Source of the DNA: Streptomyces sp. CGMCC 4.7035 | GTDB taxonomy: Bacteria > Actinomycetota > Actinomycetes > Streptomycetales > Streptomycetaceae | Reading direction: 5' to 3' | NCBI RefSeq assembly: GCF_031583065.1 | Contig: NZ_CP134053.1 | Location: 7,357,001-7,421,000 of the forward strand | DNA length: 64,000 nt | Shown: in pieces, positions 55,356 to 63,653 of the stretch | Position numbering within the stretch: position 1 is the stretch's first letter | Layout: the number at the start of each line of letters is the position of its first letter | Made by a program: the position numbers and the translations under genes | The notes under the pieces: model-generated | What the model was told of the DNA's origin: nothing | Seen by the model: only the letters and a program-made list of their open reading frames with translations | Database searches by the model: none

Positions 55356-56585
55356 ATGATGTCCCCTTCCGCTTCCGATTCCCCCCAATCGGCCCCGCCC
55401 GCCGCTCACCGACCGCTGCGCCGCATGACCGCCCGCGGGCGCGACGAGCTCCACCGGGTCGCCTCTCCGCTCGAGCTCTTCTTCGACCTGTGTTTCGTCG
55501 TGGCGATCGCCCAGGCGGGCGTGGCACTCGTCCACTCGGTCGCCGAGGGGCACACGGGCCACGGCGTCCTCGGCTATGTGATGGTCTTCTTCGCCATCTG
55601 GTGGGCGTGGATGAACTTCAGCTGGTTCGCCTCGGCGTACGACAACGACGACGCGCTCTACCGGGTCGTCACCCTGGTCCAGATCGCCGGGGTCCTGGTG
55701 CTCGCGGCCGGGGTGTCCCGAGCCTTCGAGGAGCGCGACTTCGGCGTGGTGGTGGTCGGCTACGTGATCATGAGGTTTCCGCTGACAGCGCAGTGGCTGC
55801 GCGCCGCGAGATCCACCCGGGGCCCGGAGCGGACCACGGCGCTGCGGTATGCGGGCGGCGTGCTGTTGTGCCAGATCGGCTGGCTGGGACTGCTGGTCCT
55901 GCCGGAGCGTGCCCGCCCGTGGCTGTTCCTGGTGATGGCGGTCGCCGAGCTGTGCGTTCCGCTGTTCGCGGAGAAGGACTTCACGACGTCCTGGCATCCT
56001 CACCACATCGCCGAGCGATACGGCCTGTTCACGATCATCGTGCTGGGCGAGACGATCGCTGCGGCCACGGTCGCCGTGAAGTCTGCCGTGGCCGAACACA
56101 GCGCGCTGGGCGAGCTGCTGCCGATCGCGGTGGGCGGGCTGCTGATCGTGTTCGCGGCCTGGTGGATCTACTTCGCGGTGCCCATCCACGGGCACCTGCG
56201 CTCCAACAGGCAGTCGTTCCTGTGGGGTTACGGCCACTATCTGATCTTCGCGTCGGCGGCGGCGATCGGCGCCGGACTGGAGGTCGCGGTCGAGCAGTCG
56301 GTCGGCAAGGCGCATATCCCGACCCTGTCCGCGTCGGCCGCGGTGACCCTGCCGACGGCGCTCTATTTCCTCACCGTCTGGGCGCTGCACGCGCGTTACT
56401 TCAAGGTCGGCATCGTCGAGCAGCTGCTGCTGCCGACGACGGCGCTGCTCGTGATCGCCTGCACGTTCCTGGGCGAGTGGGCGGTGCTCGCGGCGGGAAT
56501 CGTGACGGCGGCCGCGGTGGCCGCGGGAGTGATACTGACGGCGCGGTCGGCCGCACGAGGGGGCGCGATCGCCGGACAGCAATGA
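55356..56585 (+). CDS. Low-temperature-requirement A (LtrA) family membrane protein
   Basis: This 409-residue protein has about eleven helices. VASPLELFFDLCFVVAIAQ near residue 40 and the WWAWMNFSWFASAYDNDD segment are LtrA signatures. The family was named after a Listeria gene needed for cold growth; its activity is unknown. ATG at 55359 is an equally good start. Its stop overlaps the next gene's ATG. Confidence 0.88.
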   Translation: MMSPSASDSPQSAPPAAHRPLRRMTARGRDELHRVASPLELFFDLCFVVAIAQAGVALVHSVAEGHTGHGVLGYVMVFFAIWWAWMNFSWFASAYDNDDALYRVVTLVQIAGVLVLAAGVSRAFEERDFGVVVVGYVIMRFPLTAQWLRAARSTRGPERTTALRYAGGVLLCQIGWLGLLVLPERARPWLFLVMAVAELCVPLFAEKDFTTSWHPHHIAERYGLFTIIVLGETIAAATVAVKSAVAEHSALGELLPIAVGGLLIVFAAWWIYFAVPIHGHLRSNRQSFLWGYGHYLIFASAAAIGAGLEVAVEQSVGKAHIPTLSASAAVTLPTALYFLTVWALHARYFKVGIVEQLLLPTTALLVIACTFLGEWAVLAAGIVTAAAVAAGVILTARSAARGGAIAGQQ

Positions 56586-57625
56586 ATCATGGGCACATGA
56601 CAGTTGACGCTCTGACAGATGTCGCCGGCCTGCGCGTCGGGCACGCCACGCGGGTCGGGGACGGCTGGCTCACCGGCACCACGGTCGTGCTGGCTCCCGA
56701 GGGCGGCGCGGTCGCGGCCGTGGACGTGCGCGGCGGCGGGCCGGGTACCAAGGAGACCGACGCACTCGATCCCCGCAACCTGGTGCAGAAGGTCGAGGCG
56801 CTCGTCCTGACGGGCGGCAGCGCGTACGGGCTCGACTCGGCCTCGGGTGTGATGGCCTGGCTGGAGGAGCGAGGGCGCGGGGTGCGGGTCGGCGCCGACC
56901 CGACGCACGTGGTGCCGGTCGTGCCGGCCGCCTGCGTCTTCGACCTCGCCCGCGGCGGCGACTTCAGAGCCCGGCCGGACGCGGCCTTCGGCCGGGCCGC
57001 CGTCGAGGCAGCCGCCGCGAGCGGGCCGGGCGCACCCGTGGCGGAGGGCTGCGTCGGCGCGGGCACGGGAGCGACCATCGGGCCGATCAAGGGCGGGGTC
57101 GGCACCGCGAGCACCGTGCTCGACTCGGGGATCACGGTGGGCGCCCTGGTCGTCTGCAACGCGGCGGGCTCGGCGGTGGACCCGGCGACGGGCGCCCTGT
57201 ACGGGGAGATGTTCCAGGGCCGGGTCGACTACCCGCCGCGTGACGTGCACGAGGCCGCACAGCGACGGCTCGCCGAGGTGGCCGCGAGGAGCCCGCGCCC
57301 TCGGCTGAACACGACCCTCGCGGTCGTGGCGACCGACGCCGACCTCACCAGGGCGCAGGCACAGAAGCTCGCGGGCACGGCGCACGACGGCTTCGCTCGC
57401 GCCCTGCGTCCGGTGCACCTGCTCGACGACGGGGACACGGTGTTCGCGCTGGCGACCGGCGCGCGTCCGCTCGCCTCCGCGAGTCCCCTCGCACTGAACG
57501 AGGTGCTGGCGGCGGGCGCGGACCTCGTGACGCGCGCGATCGTGCGGGCGGTGCGCGCCGCCGGGTCGGTCGACGGTCCGGGCGGGGCGTGGCTGTCGTA
57601 CGAGGAGCTGTACGGGAGGAGGTAG
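56582..57625 (+). CDS. P1-family (DmpA-type) peptidase
   Basis: This 347-residue protein belongs to the self-cleaving DmpA/BapA aminopeptidase group. Marks are VGHATRVGDGWLTGTTVVLAPEGGAVAAVDVRGG at the N-terminus, LVLTGGSAYGLDSASGVMAWL and the nucleophile segment near LNTTLAVVATDADL. In this superfamily the chain is cut before a catalytic Ser or Thr. The ATG at 56582 overlaps the LtrA stop (ATGA); ATG 56597 is an alternative. Confidence 0.88.
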   Translation: MNHGHMTVDALTDVAGLRVGHATRVGDGWLTGTTVVLAPEGGAVAAVDVRGGGPGTKETDALDPRNLVQKVEALVLTGGSAYGLDSASGVMAWLEERGRGVRVGADPTHVVPVVPAACVFDLARGGDFRARPDAAFGRAAVEAAAASGPGAPVAEGCVGAGTGATIGPIKGGVGTASTVLDSGITVGALVVCNAAGSAVDPATGALYGEMFQGRVDYPPRDVHEAAQRRLAEVAARSPRPRLNTTLAVVATDADLTRAQAQKLAGTAHDGFARALRPVHLLDDGDTVFALATGARPLASASPLALNEVLAAGADLVTRAIVRAVRAAGSVDGPGGAWLSYEELYGRR

Positions 57626-57631
57626 GTACCG

Positions 57632-57868
57632 GGTACCGGAACGCTGACGATTGTCCCGGTCCTGGAGGACACCAGCCACGGCTGTGTCGGACTCGCGGAC
57701 GTGCAGGGCGCGCAGGGGGACACCACGGCCAAGTGGTTCTACGACAACTCGCTCATCGGGGACGTCGTGATCGTCAAGAACTCCCCCGACAAGACGGTCG
57801 CGCCGGACAACGGCCTCAACGGCTGGAACCTGTCGTGGAGCGCGTGGACCGCAGGAAGTGCCTCCTGA
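57632..57868 (+). pseudogene. L,D-transpeptidase C-terminal relic
   Basis: In frame from about 57632 the sequence reads TLTIVPVLEDTSHGCVGLADVQGAQGDTTAKWFYDNSLIGDVVIVKNS and ends GLNGWNLSWSAW...TGA. SHGCVGL holds the catalytic Cys of a YkuD L,D-transpeptidase. Only the last 75 residues are left; the rest is replaced by the P1 peptidase gene, whose stop is seven bases upstream. The N-terminal Ig-like and signal parts are absent. Confidence 0.85.
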
Positions 57869-58025
57869 CCAGGGCCGTATGACGACAGATCGGGCCGGGC
57901 GGGAACTCACCGCGCGGTCCGCCCGTTTTCGCTCCGTACGTTTTCTCGGTTCCCGGACATGATGTCCGACCGAGGGGCTACGGTATGCACCCACAAGGTG
58001 ACATGCAGCAACGCCGGGAGAAACC

Positions 58026-58775
58026 TTGAGCGTTCCGTACGAGACAGCAGCGTACGAGCCACGCGAGTCGCCCGAGTCTCCGGAGGAGCACCTCGCGCGA
58101 CTCCTCGGGCGCGCCCTGAACTCCTTCGAGCTGCCCGACGAGACGATCCTGCGGCTCGACTGCGCGCTGGCACATGACAGTTCTCTGCACTCCGCGCACC
58201 ACAGCGCGGGGCGGCACCGGGAGACGTACCGGCACACGTGGCTGCTCGCGGACGGCTCGTCGCTCACCCTGTGGGAGCTCGTCCACAACACGGGCCGCGG
58301 CGGCCACCTGGAACACGAGGTGTACGTGGACGAGGAGGAGCTGCGCACCGCCACGGCCCGGCTCCCGCTGCCGCCGGACGCGCCCGACTTCGAACTGCCC
58401 GTGCTGGTGCAGTTGTCGCCGGTCCCCGAGCCCCGCCACGCGTATGCGCCCGACGACTCGGCGGACCACGCGCGCCGGCTGCTGCGCCGGGCGGAGAACC
58501 CCGACCGGCCGGACGCGGAGCTGGCGAGGTTACTGCTGGGCTCGGCGTTCGCGCACGAGATCACTCAGGCCTTCGGGCGGCCGCGCCGGGCCGGTCAGGC
58601 CGGGCTGTGCTTCTCGCTGTACGAGCACGCGTTCCTGCTGCGGGACGGCCGGGAGCTGTCCCTGTGGGAGGTCGAGCACACGGCGACACCGGACGGTCGG
58701 CACATGTGCGAGGTGTACGCGACGGAGGAAGCGGCGCGGGAGGCGATGGAGCGTCGCGCCGCCGCACTCGGCTGA
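58026..58775 (+). CDS. DUF6227-like Streptomyces protein with TTA codon
   Basis: This 249-residue protein has two related halves with the motif (R)DG-x-x-L-(S/T)-LWE-(L/V)-(E/V)H (LLADGSSLTLWELVHN and LLRDGRELSLWEVEHT), so it is an internal duplication. I recall the family as DUF6227, which has no known function. No membrane segment is seen. An in-frame TTA codon at 58530 (residue 169) makes it bldA-dependent. The start is TTG at 58026, with a GGGAG site ahead. Confidence 0.8.
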   Translation: MSVPYETAAYEPRESPESPEEHLARLLGRALNSFELPDETILRLDCALAHDSSLHSAHHSAGRHRETYRHTWLLADGSSLTLWELVHNTGRGGHLEHEVYVDEEELRTATARLPLPPDAPDFELPVLVQLSPVPEPRHAYAPDDSADHARRLLRRAENPDRPDAELARLLLGSAFAHEITQAFGRPRRAGQAGLCFSLYEHAFLLRDGRELSLWEVEHTATPDGRHMCEVYATEEAAREAMERRAAALG

Positions 58776-58867
58776 CAGGAGCGCCTCTTGAGCCGGGGGC
58801 CGACCGTCACCCGGGGCCCCTCCTGAGCCTGGGGCGGCCGTCGCTCGGGGCGACTCGGCGACCGGGC

Positions 58868-59125
58868 CTAGAAACGGCCGTCGCGGAACTGCCGCATCAG
58901 GCGGGCGAAGGCGTCGCGTTCGCTCGGCGTGAGTTCGACGGACTCCAGCTCCGGACCCGCCTGCGGCTGGCGAGGGAGGGTCCTGAGCATGGTGCCGCGG
59001 CGCCGGGCGGCGTCCTCGAAGCGTCGGCGGCGCACAACGCGGCCCACGTACACGATCCAGACGGCGGTCATCAGGGCGAGGACGGGCACACCCAACAACT
59101 GGAAGATCGACACGTGCGCAGGCAT
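58868..59125 (-). CDS. Small single-helix membrane protein
   Basis: This 85-residue protein starts MPAHVSIFQLLGVPVLALMTAVWIVYVGRVVRRRRFED: one membrane helix then a basic stop signal. The cytoplasmic tail ends ELTPSERDAFARLMRQFRDGRF. The ATG at 59125 lies 16 bases after a strong hairpin on its own transcript side. Function is unknown. Confidence 0.75.
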   Translation of the reverse strand: MPAHVSIFQLLGVPVLALMTAVWIVYVGRVVRRRRFEDAARRRGTMLRTLPRQPQAGPELESVELTPSERDAFARLMRQFRDGRF

Positions 59126-59140
59126 GCCCCAAGTAGACAC

Positions 59141-59169
59141 CACGATCCGGGCCTTTGGCCCGGATCGTG
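59141..59169. other. 13-bp stem hairpin in the leader of the small membrane-protein gene
   Basis: CACGATCCGGGCC-TTT-GGCCCGGATCGTG lies 16 bases before the minus-strand ATG at 59125. It may be a second terminator after fruA, or a leader structure controlling the small gene. The bases beyond (59170-59296) show no gene. Confidence 0.6.
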
Positions 59170-59296
59170 ACGTATATCGCAGATAAGACGAGTACCGCGA
59201 AGGGTTCAGAGCGGGCACAACCGGACCACAGGAAGCGCCTCGGCCCCCACACGTGAACAGGCCGCGCCCCGCAAGTGAACAGACCGCCCCCGCACG

Positions 59297-59338
59297 CGCG
59301 TCGGCCGCAACCCCGTCGAGGGGGTTGCGGCCGACGCG
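59297..59338. terminator. 18-bp stem terminator of the fructose operon
   Basis: CGCGTCGGCCGCAACCCC and its exact complement flank a six-base GTCGAG loop, 29 bases past the fruA stop. Confidence 0.9.
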
Positions 59339-59366
59339 TGTTGGGGCGTGCTCGGTCAGCGGGTCG

Positions 59367-61469
59367 TCAGGCGGCGACCGGCTGCTTGGAGTCGCCGCGG
59401 GCCGATATCGCCGCTCCCGCGCCCTCCTTCGCGGAGCCCTCGGGGCTCTGCTTGCGCATGCCCTTCAGGACCACCACCAGGACCGTGGTCACACCCACAC
59501 CGGCGGCGATGGCGAGCAGGTAGAGGAACGGGTTGCCGATCAGCGGGACCACGAAGATGCCGCCGTGCGGGGCGCGCAGCGTGGCGCCGAAGGCCATCGA
59601 CAGGGCACCGGTGACCGCGCCGCCGACCATCGACGAGGGGATCACGCGCAGCGGGTCGGCCGCAGCGAACGGGATCGCGCCCTCGGAGATGAAGGAGGCG
59701 CCGAGGACCCAGGCCGCCTTCCCGTTCTCGCGCTCGGTCTGCGTGAACAGCTTGCCGCGCACGGTCGTGGCCAGGGCCATCGCCAGCGGCGGGACCATAC
59801 CGGCGGCCATCACCGCAGCCATGATCTTCATCGCGGAGTCGCTCGGGTTGGAGACCGCGATGCCGGCGGTGGCGAAGGTGTACGCGACCTTGTTGACCGG
59901 GCCGCCGAGGTCGAAGCACATCATCAGGCCGAGCAGGATGCCGAGCAGGATGGCGTTGGTGCCGGACAGGCCGTTCAGCCAGTCGGTCATGCCCTTCTGT
60001 GCCGAGGCGATGGGCTTGCCGACCACCACGAACATCAGGAACCCGACGACCGCCGAGGAGATCAGCGGGATCACCACCACCGGCATGACGCCGCGCAACG
60101 CCGCCGGGATGTTGATCTTCTGGATCGCCAGCACCACACCACCCGCGAGCAGACCGGCCACCAGACCACCGAGGAAGCCCGCGTTGATGGTGAGGGCGAT
60201 CGAGCCACCGACGAAGCCGGGCACGAGACCGGGTCGGTCCGCCATGCCGTAGGCGATGTAGCCGGCCAGGACCGGGACGAGGAAGCCGAAGGACACCACG
60301 CCGATCTGGAAGAGCAGCGCGGCCCAGCTGTCCGTCTGGGTCCACACGAAGTGGTCCATGACCGACGGCGCCTTGTTGATCTTGTAGCCGCCGATCGCGA
60401 AGCCGAGAGCGATCAGCAGACCGCCCGCCGCCACGAACGGAACCATGTAGCTCACGCCGGACATCAGCCACTTGCGCAGCTTGGTGCCGTAGCCCTCACC
60501 GGAGTCACCGGCGCGCTCGACCGGCGTCCCGGGGGCGGCCGCCGCGGTCACCTCGCCGCGGGCGGCCTTGTCGCGCACTTCGGCGATCAGATCGGCGGGG
60601 CGGTTGATGCCCGCCTTCACACCGACGTCCACGGTCGGCTTCCCGGCGAAGCGGTCCTTGTCCCGCACGGGCACGTCGTGGGCGAAGATCACGGCGTCCG
60701 CCGCCTCGATGACGGCCGGGTCGAGCCGGGCGAAACCGGCCGAGCCCTGTGTCTCCACAACCAGTTCGACGCCCGCGTCGCGGCCCGCGTTCTCCAGCGA
60801 CTCGGCGGCCATGTAGGTGTGGGCGATGCCGGTGGGGCAGGAGGTGACGGCGACGATACGGAACGGACGCTCACCGGTGGCGCCCGGTGCCGGGGCGACT
60901 GTGTCGACGTCCGCGACGCGCGCGCCCGGCACCGGGGCCGTGCCGTCCGCGGCAGCGTCGGAGGAGGCCTTTCCGGCCGACGCCGCCGTGGAGTCCTCGG
61001 AGTCCGTCGCGGCCGCGGCCGCCGGGGACTCGTCCCCGCGGATGAGCGCGGCCGCGGCCGCCGCGTTGTCCACGGCCCGCAGCGCGGACGTGAACTCGGC
61101 GTTCATGAGCTGACGGGCGAGAGACGACAGGATCGTGAGGTGGGCGTCGTCCGCGCCCGCCGGGGCCGCGATCAGGAAGATCAGGTCGGCCGGGCCGTCC
61201 GGGGCACCGAAGTCGATGCCCCGCGCGCTGCGCCCGAAGGCGAGCGTCGGCTCGGTGACGTGCTCGCTGCGGCAGTGCGGGATGCCGATACCGCCGTCGA
61301 GGCCGGTCGGCATCTGCGCCTCGCGCGCGGCTACGTCGGCGAGGAAGCCGTCCAGGTCGGTCACCCGACCCTGGGCCACCATGCGCTCGGCGAGGGCACG
61401 TGCCGCCGCTTCCTTGGTGTCGGCGGACAGGTCGAGGTCGACCAGGTCCGCGGTGATCATCTCGCTCAT
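59367..61469 (-). CDS. fruA: Fructose PTS permease, EIIABC
   Basis: This 700-residue membrane protein takes up fructose and makes fructose-1-phosphate. EIIA (residues 1-150) has the phosphorylated His in GIGIPHCRS. A flexible Ala/Ser linker (about 150-195) leads to EIIB, with the active Cys in VAVTSCPTGIAHTYMAA. The EIIC membrane part starts near residue 330 (SGVSYMVPFVAAGGLLIALGFA). The ATG at 61469 follows a GGAGC site. It is the last gene of fruR-fruK-fruA, with a 208-base gap after fruK that holds no gene. Confidence 0.97.
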   Translation of the reverse strand: MSEMITADLVDLDLSADTKEAAARALAERMVAQGRVTDLDGFLADVAAREAQMPTGLDGGIGIPHCRSEHVTEPTLAFGRSARGIDFGAPDGPADLIFLIAAPAGADDAHLTILSSLARQLMNAEFTSALRAVDNAAAAAALIRGDESPAAAAATDSEDSTAASAGKASSDAAADGTAPVPGARVADVDTVAPAPGATGERPFRIVAVTSCPTGIAHTYMAAESLENAGRDAGVELVVETQGSAGFARLDPAVIEAADAVIFAHDVPVRDKDRFAGKPTVDVGVKAGINRPADLIAEVRDKAARGEVTAAAAPGTPVERAGDSGEGYGTKLRKWLMSGVSYMVPFVAAGGLLIALGFAIGGYKINKAPSVMDHFVWTQTDSWAALLFQIGVVSFGFLVPVLAGYIAYGMADRPGLVPGFVGGSIALTINAGFLGGLVAGLLAGGVVLAIQKINIPAALRGVMPVVVIPLISSAVVGFLMFVVVGKPIASAQKGMTDWLNGLSGTNAILLGILLGLMMCFDLGGPVNKVAYTFATAGIAVSNPSDSAMKIMAAVMAAGMVPPLAMALATTVRGKLFTQTERENGKAAWVLGASFISEGAIPFAAADPLRVIPSSMVGGAVTGALSMAFGATLRAPHGGIFVVPLIGNPFLYLLAIAAGVGVTTVLVVVLKGMRKQSPEGSAKEGAGAAISARGDSKQPVAA

Positions 61470-61677
61470 CGCGGGCTCCTTCGCACGCGTATCGCCCGGG
61501 GGAACTCGTGGGCGGTGGTGGGGACGGAAATGCAGTGAGGTGGTACGGGGAGGAAGTGAGGTGTTACGGGGAGGATCGGGGTGGCGGGGCCGGGGGAACC
61601 CCGCCACCCCGTGGCTGCGGCGAGGGCGGGGATGCTCCGCCGCGTCGGGGCCGGTTCGAGGGGTGTGGCGCGCGCGT

Positions 61678-62631
61678 TCATGACACGGGTTCCGTCAGGA
61701 CGCGGTCCACGGGGACCTCCGCCGTGACGGTCACGGCGGAGAGATCGAGGTCGGCCGGGGTCGGCATCACGCTGCCCGGCAGCTGGACGGCTGCGGCGCC
61801 GTGGGCGACGGCCGAGGCCAGGGCTTCGGGACCAGTGCCGCCCGCGATCAGGAAGCCCGCGAGGGAGGAGTCGCCGGCGCCGACGTTGGAGCGTACGACA
61901 TCGACGGAGGCGCTGCCGAACCACGCGCCCGCGCCGTCGACCAGCAGCTGCCCGTCCGCGCCGAGGCTGGCGAGCACGGCGCCCGCGCCCATTTCCCGCA
62001 GTTCCTCGGCCGCCTTGACCGCGTCGCCCACGGTGACGAGGGGGCGCCCGACGGCCTCCGCGAGCTCCTCGGCGTTCGGCTTCACCACGTCCGGGCGCTC
62101 ACGCAATGCCTCCAGCAGCGCGGGCCCGGAGGTGTCGAGCGCGATCCGGGCGCCCGCGGCGTGGGCACGGGCGACCAGATCGGCGTACCAGGACGGGGCC
62201 AGACCCCGCGGGAGGCTGCCGCAGCAGGTGATCCAGGTGGTGTCGGCGGAGCGGTACTGCTCACGGACCGCCTCCAGGAGCAGTTCGGCCTCGGAGGCGG
62301 AGAGCTCGGGACCAGGCGCGTTGATCTTGGTGAGGGTGCCGTCGGGTTCGGCGACCGCGATGTTGGAGCGGGTGGCTCCGGCGATCGGGACCGGGGCGAC
62401 CTGGATGCCCTGCGCGTGCAGCAGGTCGGCGACGAGCGCGCCCGGCGCGCCGCCGAGGGGCAGGACGGCGACCGTGGGCTGTCCGGCGGCGGCGACCGCG
62501 CGCGAGACGTTCACGCCCTTGCCGCCCGGGTCCACGCGTTCGCCGGTGGCACGGATGACCTCACCGCGGTCGAGGGACGGGACCTCGTACGTACGGTCGA
62601 GAGAGGGGTTCGGGGTGACGGTGAGAATCAT
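61678..62631 (-). CDS. fruK: 1-phosphofructokinase
   Basis: FruK phosphorylates fructose-1-phosphate to fructose-1,6-bisphosphate. The 317-residue PfkB-family protein has MILTVTPNPSLDRTYEV, DPGGKGVNVSRAV and the catalytic NVGAGDSSLAGFL near residue 250. The ATG at 62631 overlaps the fruR stop (ATGA). The C-terminus (PADLDLSAVTVTAEVPVDRVL) is a Streptomyces-type tail. Confidence 0.96.
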   Translation of the reverse strand: MILTVTPNPSLDRTYEVPSLDRGEVIRATGERVDPGGKGVNVSRAVAAAGQPTVAVLPLGGAPGALVADLLHAQGIQVAPVPIAGATRSNIAVAEPDGTLTKINAPGPELSASEAELLLEAVREQYRSADTTWITCCGSLPRGLAPSWYADLVARAHAAGARIALDTSGPALLEALRERPDVVKPNAEELAEAVGRPLVTVGDAVKAAEELREMGAGAVLASLGADGQLLVDGAGAWFGSASVDVVRSNVGAGDSSLAGFLIAGGTGPEALASAVAHGAAAVQLPGSVMPTPADLDLSAVTVTAEVPVDRVLTEPVS

Positions 62632-63389
62632 GCGCGTACTACTTCCGTGCCGCCGCGCTCGATCGCGGCCGCGTCTTCAGGGCTCAGCCCACTGTCGGTG
62701 ATCAGCAGGTCCACGTCGCCGAGGTCGCCGAAGCGGGCGAAGTGCTCCTGGCCGTGCTTGGAGGAGTCGGCGAGCAGCACCACGCGGCGGGCGGCCTGGA
62801 TCGCGGCGCGCTTGACGGCGGCCTCGGCGAGGTCGGGCGTGGTCAGTCCGTGGCCGGCGGAGAAGCCGTTGGCGGCGATGAACAGGACGTCGGCGCGGAT
62901 CTCGCCGTACGCGCGCAGCGCCCAGGCGTCCACGGCGGCGCGCGTACGGTGCCGTACGCGCCCCCCGACCAGATGGAGCTGGATACCGGGGTGGTCCGCG
63001 AGGCGGGCCGCGGTGGGCAGGCTGTGCGTGACGACGGTGAGCGTGGTGTCCAGGGGGATAACCCCAGCGAGCCGGGCGACCGTCGAACCGGCGTCGAGGA
63101 TCATCGTGCCCTCGCCCGGCAGCTCCGCGAGGGCCGCCTTGGCGATCCGGTCCTTCTCGTCGGCCGCGGTGGACTCCCGCTCCGCGAGGTCCGGCTCGAA
63201 GTCCAGGCGTCCGGCAGGAATGGCACCGCCGTGCACCCGGCGCACGAGGCCGGCGCGGTCGAGGGCCTTCAGGTCGCGGCGGATCGTTTCGGCCGTGACC
63301 TGGAACTCCTCGGCCAGCGACACCACGTCCACCCGCCCGCCGTCACGGGCGAGCCGGAGGATCTCCTGCTGCCGCTCCGGTGCGTACAT
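62628..63389 (-). CDS. fruR: DeoR-family repressor of the fructose operon
   Basis: This 253-residue protein has the DeoR helix-turn-helix (YAPERQQEILRLARDGGRVDVVSLAEEFQVTAETIRRDLKALDRAGLVRRVHGGAI) and a sugar-phosphate sensing domain with DAGSTVARLAGV. It leads the operon, so it controls itself, fruK and fruA. Two direct repeats upstream are the likely operators. The inducer is probably fructose-1-phosphate. Confidence 0.93.
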   Translation of the reverse strand: MYAPERQQEILRLARDGGRVDVVSLAEEFQVTAETIRRDLKALDRAGLVRRVHGGAIPAGRLDFEPDLAERESTAADEKDRIAKAALAELPGEGTMILDAGSTVARLAGVIPLDTTLTVVTHSLPTAARLADHPGIQLHLVGGRVRHRTRAAVDAWALRAYGEIRADVLFIAANGFSAGHGLTTPDLAEAAVKRAAIQAARRVVLLADSSKHGQEHFARFGDLGDVDLLITDSGLSPEDAAAIERGGTEVVRA

Positions 63390-63413
63390 GTCCGTTTGCC
63401 TCCGACTCCATGT

Positions 63414-63453
63414 CCGAACGTGTGGCTTCAGATGCCCGAACGTGTGGTTTCAG
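63414..63453. promoter_or_regulatory. Tandem operators of the fructose operon
   Basis: CCGAACGTGTGGYTTCAG occurs at 63414-63431 and again at 63436-63453. The copies are spaced 22 bases, two DNA turns, so a dimer or tetramer of FruR can sit on one face. They lie 25-64 bases upstream of fruR. This form fits DeoR-type repressors. Confidence 0.8.
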
Positions 63454-63587
63454 TGGGAGGCTACGTCCGGTTTTCCGGAATGTAAACGGGTTTGAGCAAC
63501 GAAACGGACACGAACGGGCTCCCGCTTTCCGGCCATCGGACAAGGCCCAGGTCGGGCCCTGTACGCCGGCGTCAGGCCCCATACGCC

Positions 63588-63628
63588 GGCGCCCGGCGGT
63601 TCGCGCAGAACGCGACCCGCCGGGCGCC
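63588..63628. terminator. Terminator of the MFS exporter gene
   Basis: GGCGCCCGGCGG and CCGCCGGGCGCC form a 12-base stem, with an inner CGCG/CGCG pair, 26 bases past the exporter stop on the minus strand. The sequence between it and the fruR operators shows a repeated TACGCCGGCG and no gene. Confidence 0.85.
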
Positions 63629-63653
63629 ACCGACCTCGACAGACGACTCCCGT

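Noticed and set aside
54515..57625. A 1036-codon plus-strand frame covering mscL to the P1 peptidase
   Set aside because: It is a fused shadow frame over mscL and ltrA; only its last 347 codons are the real P1 peptidase.
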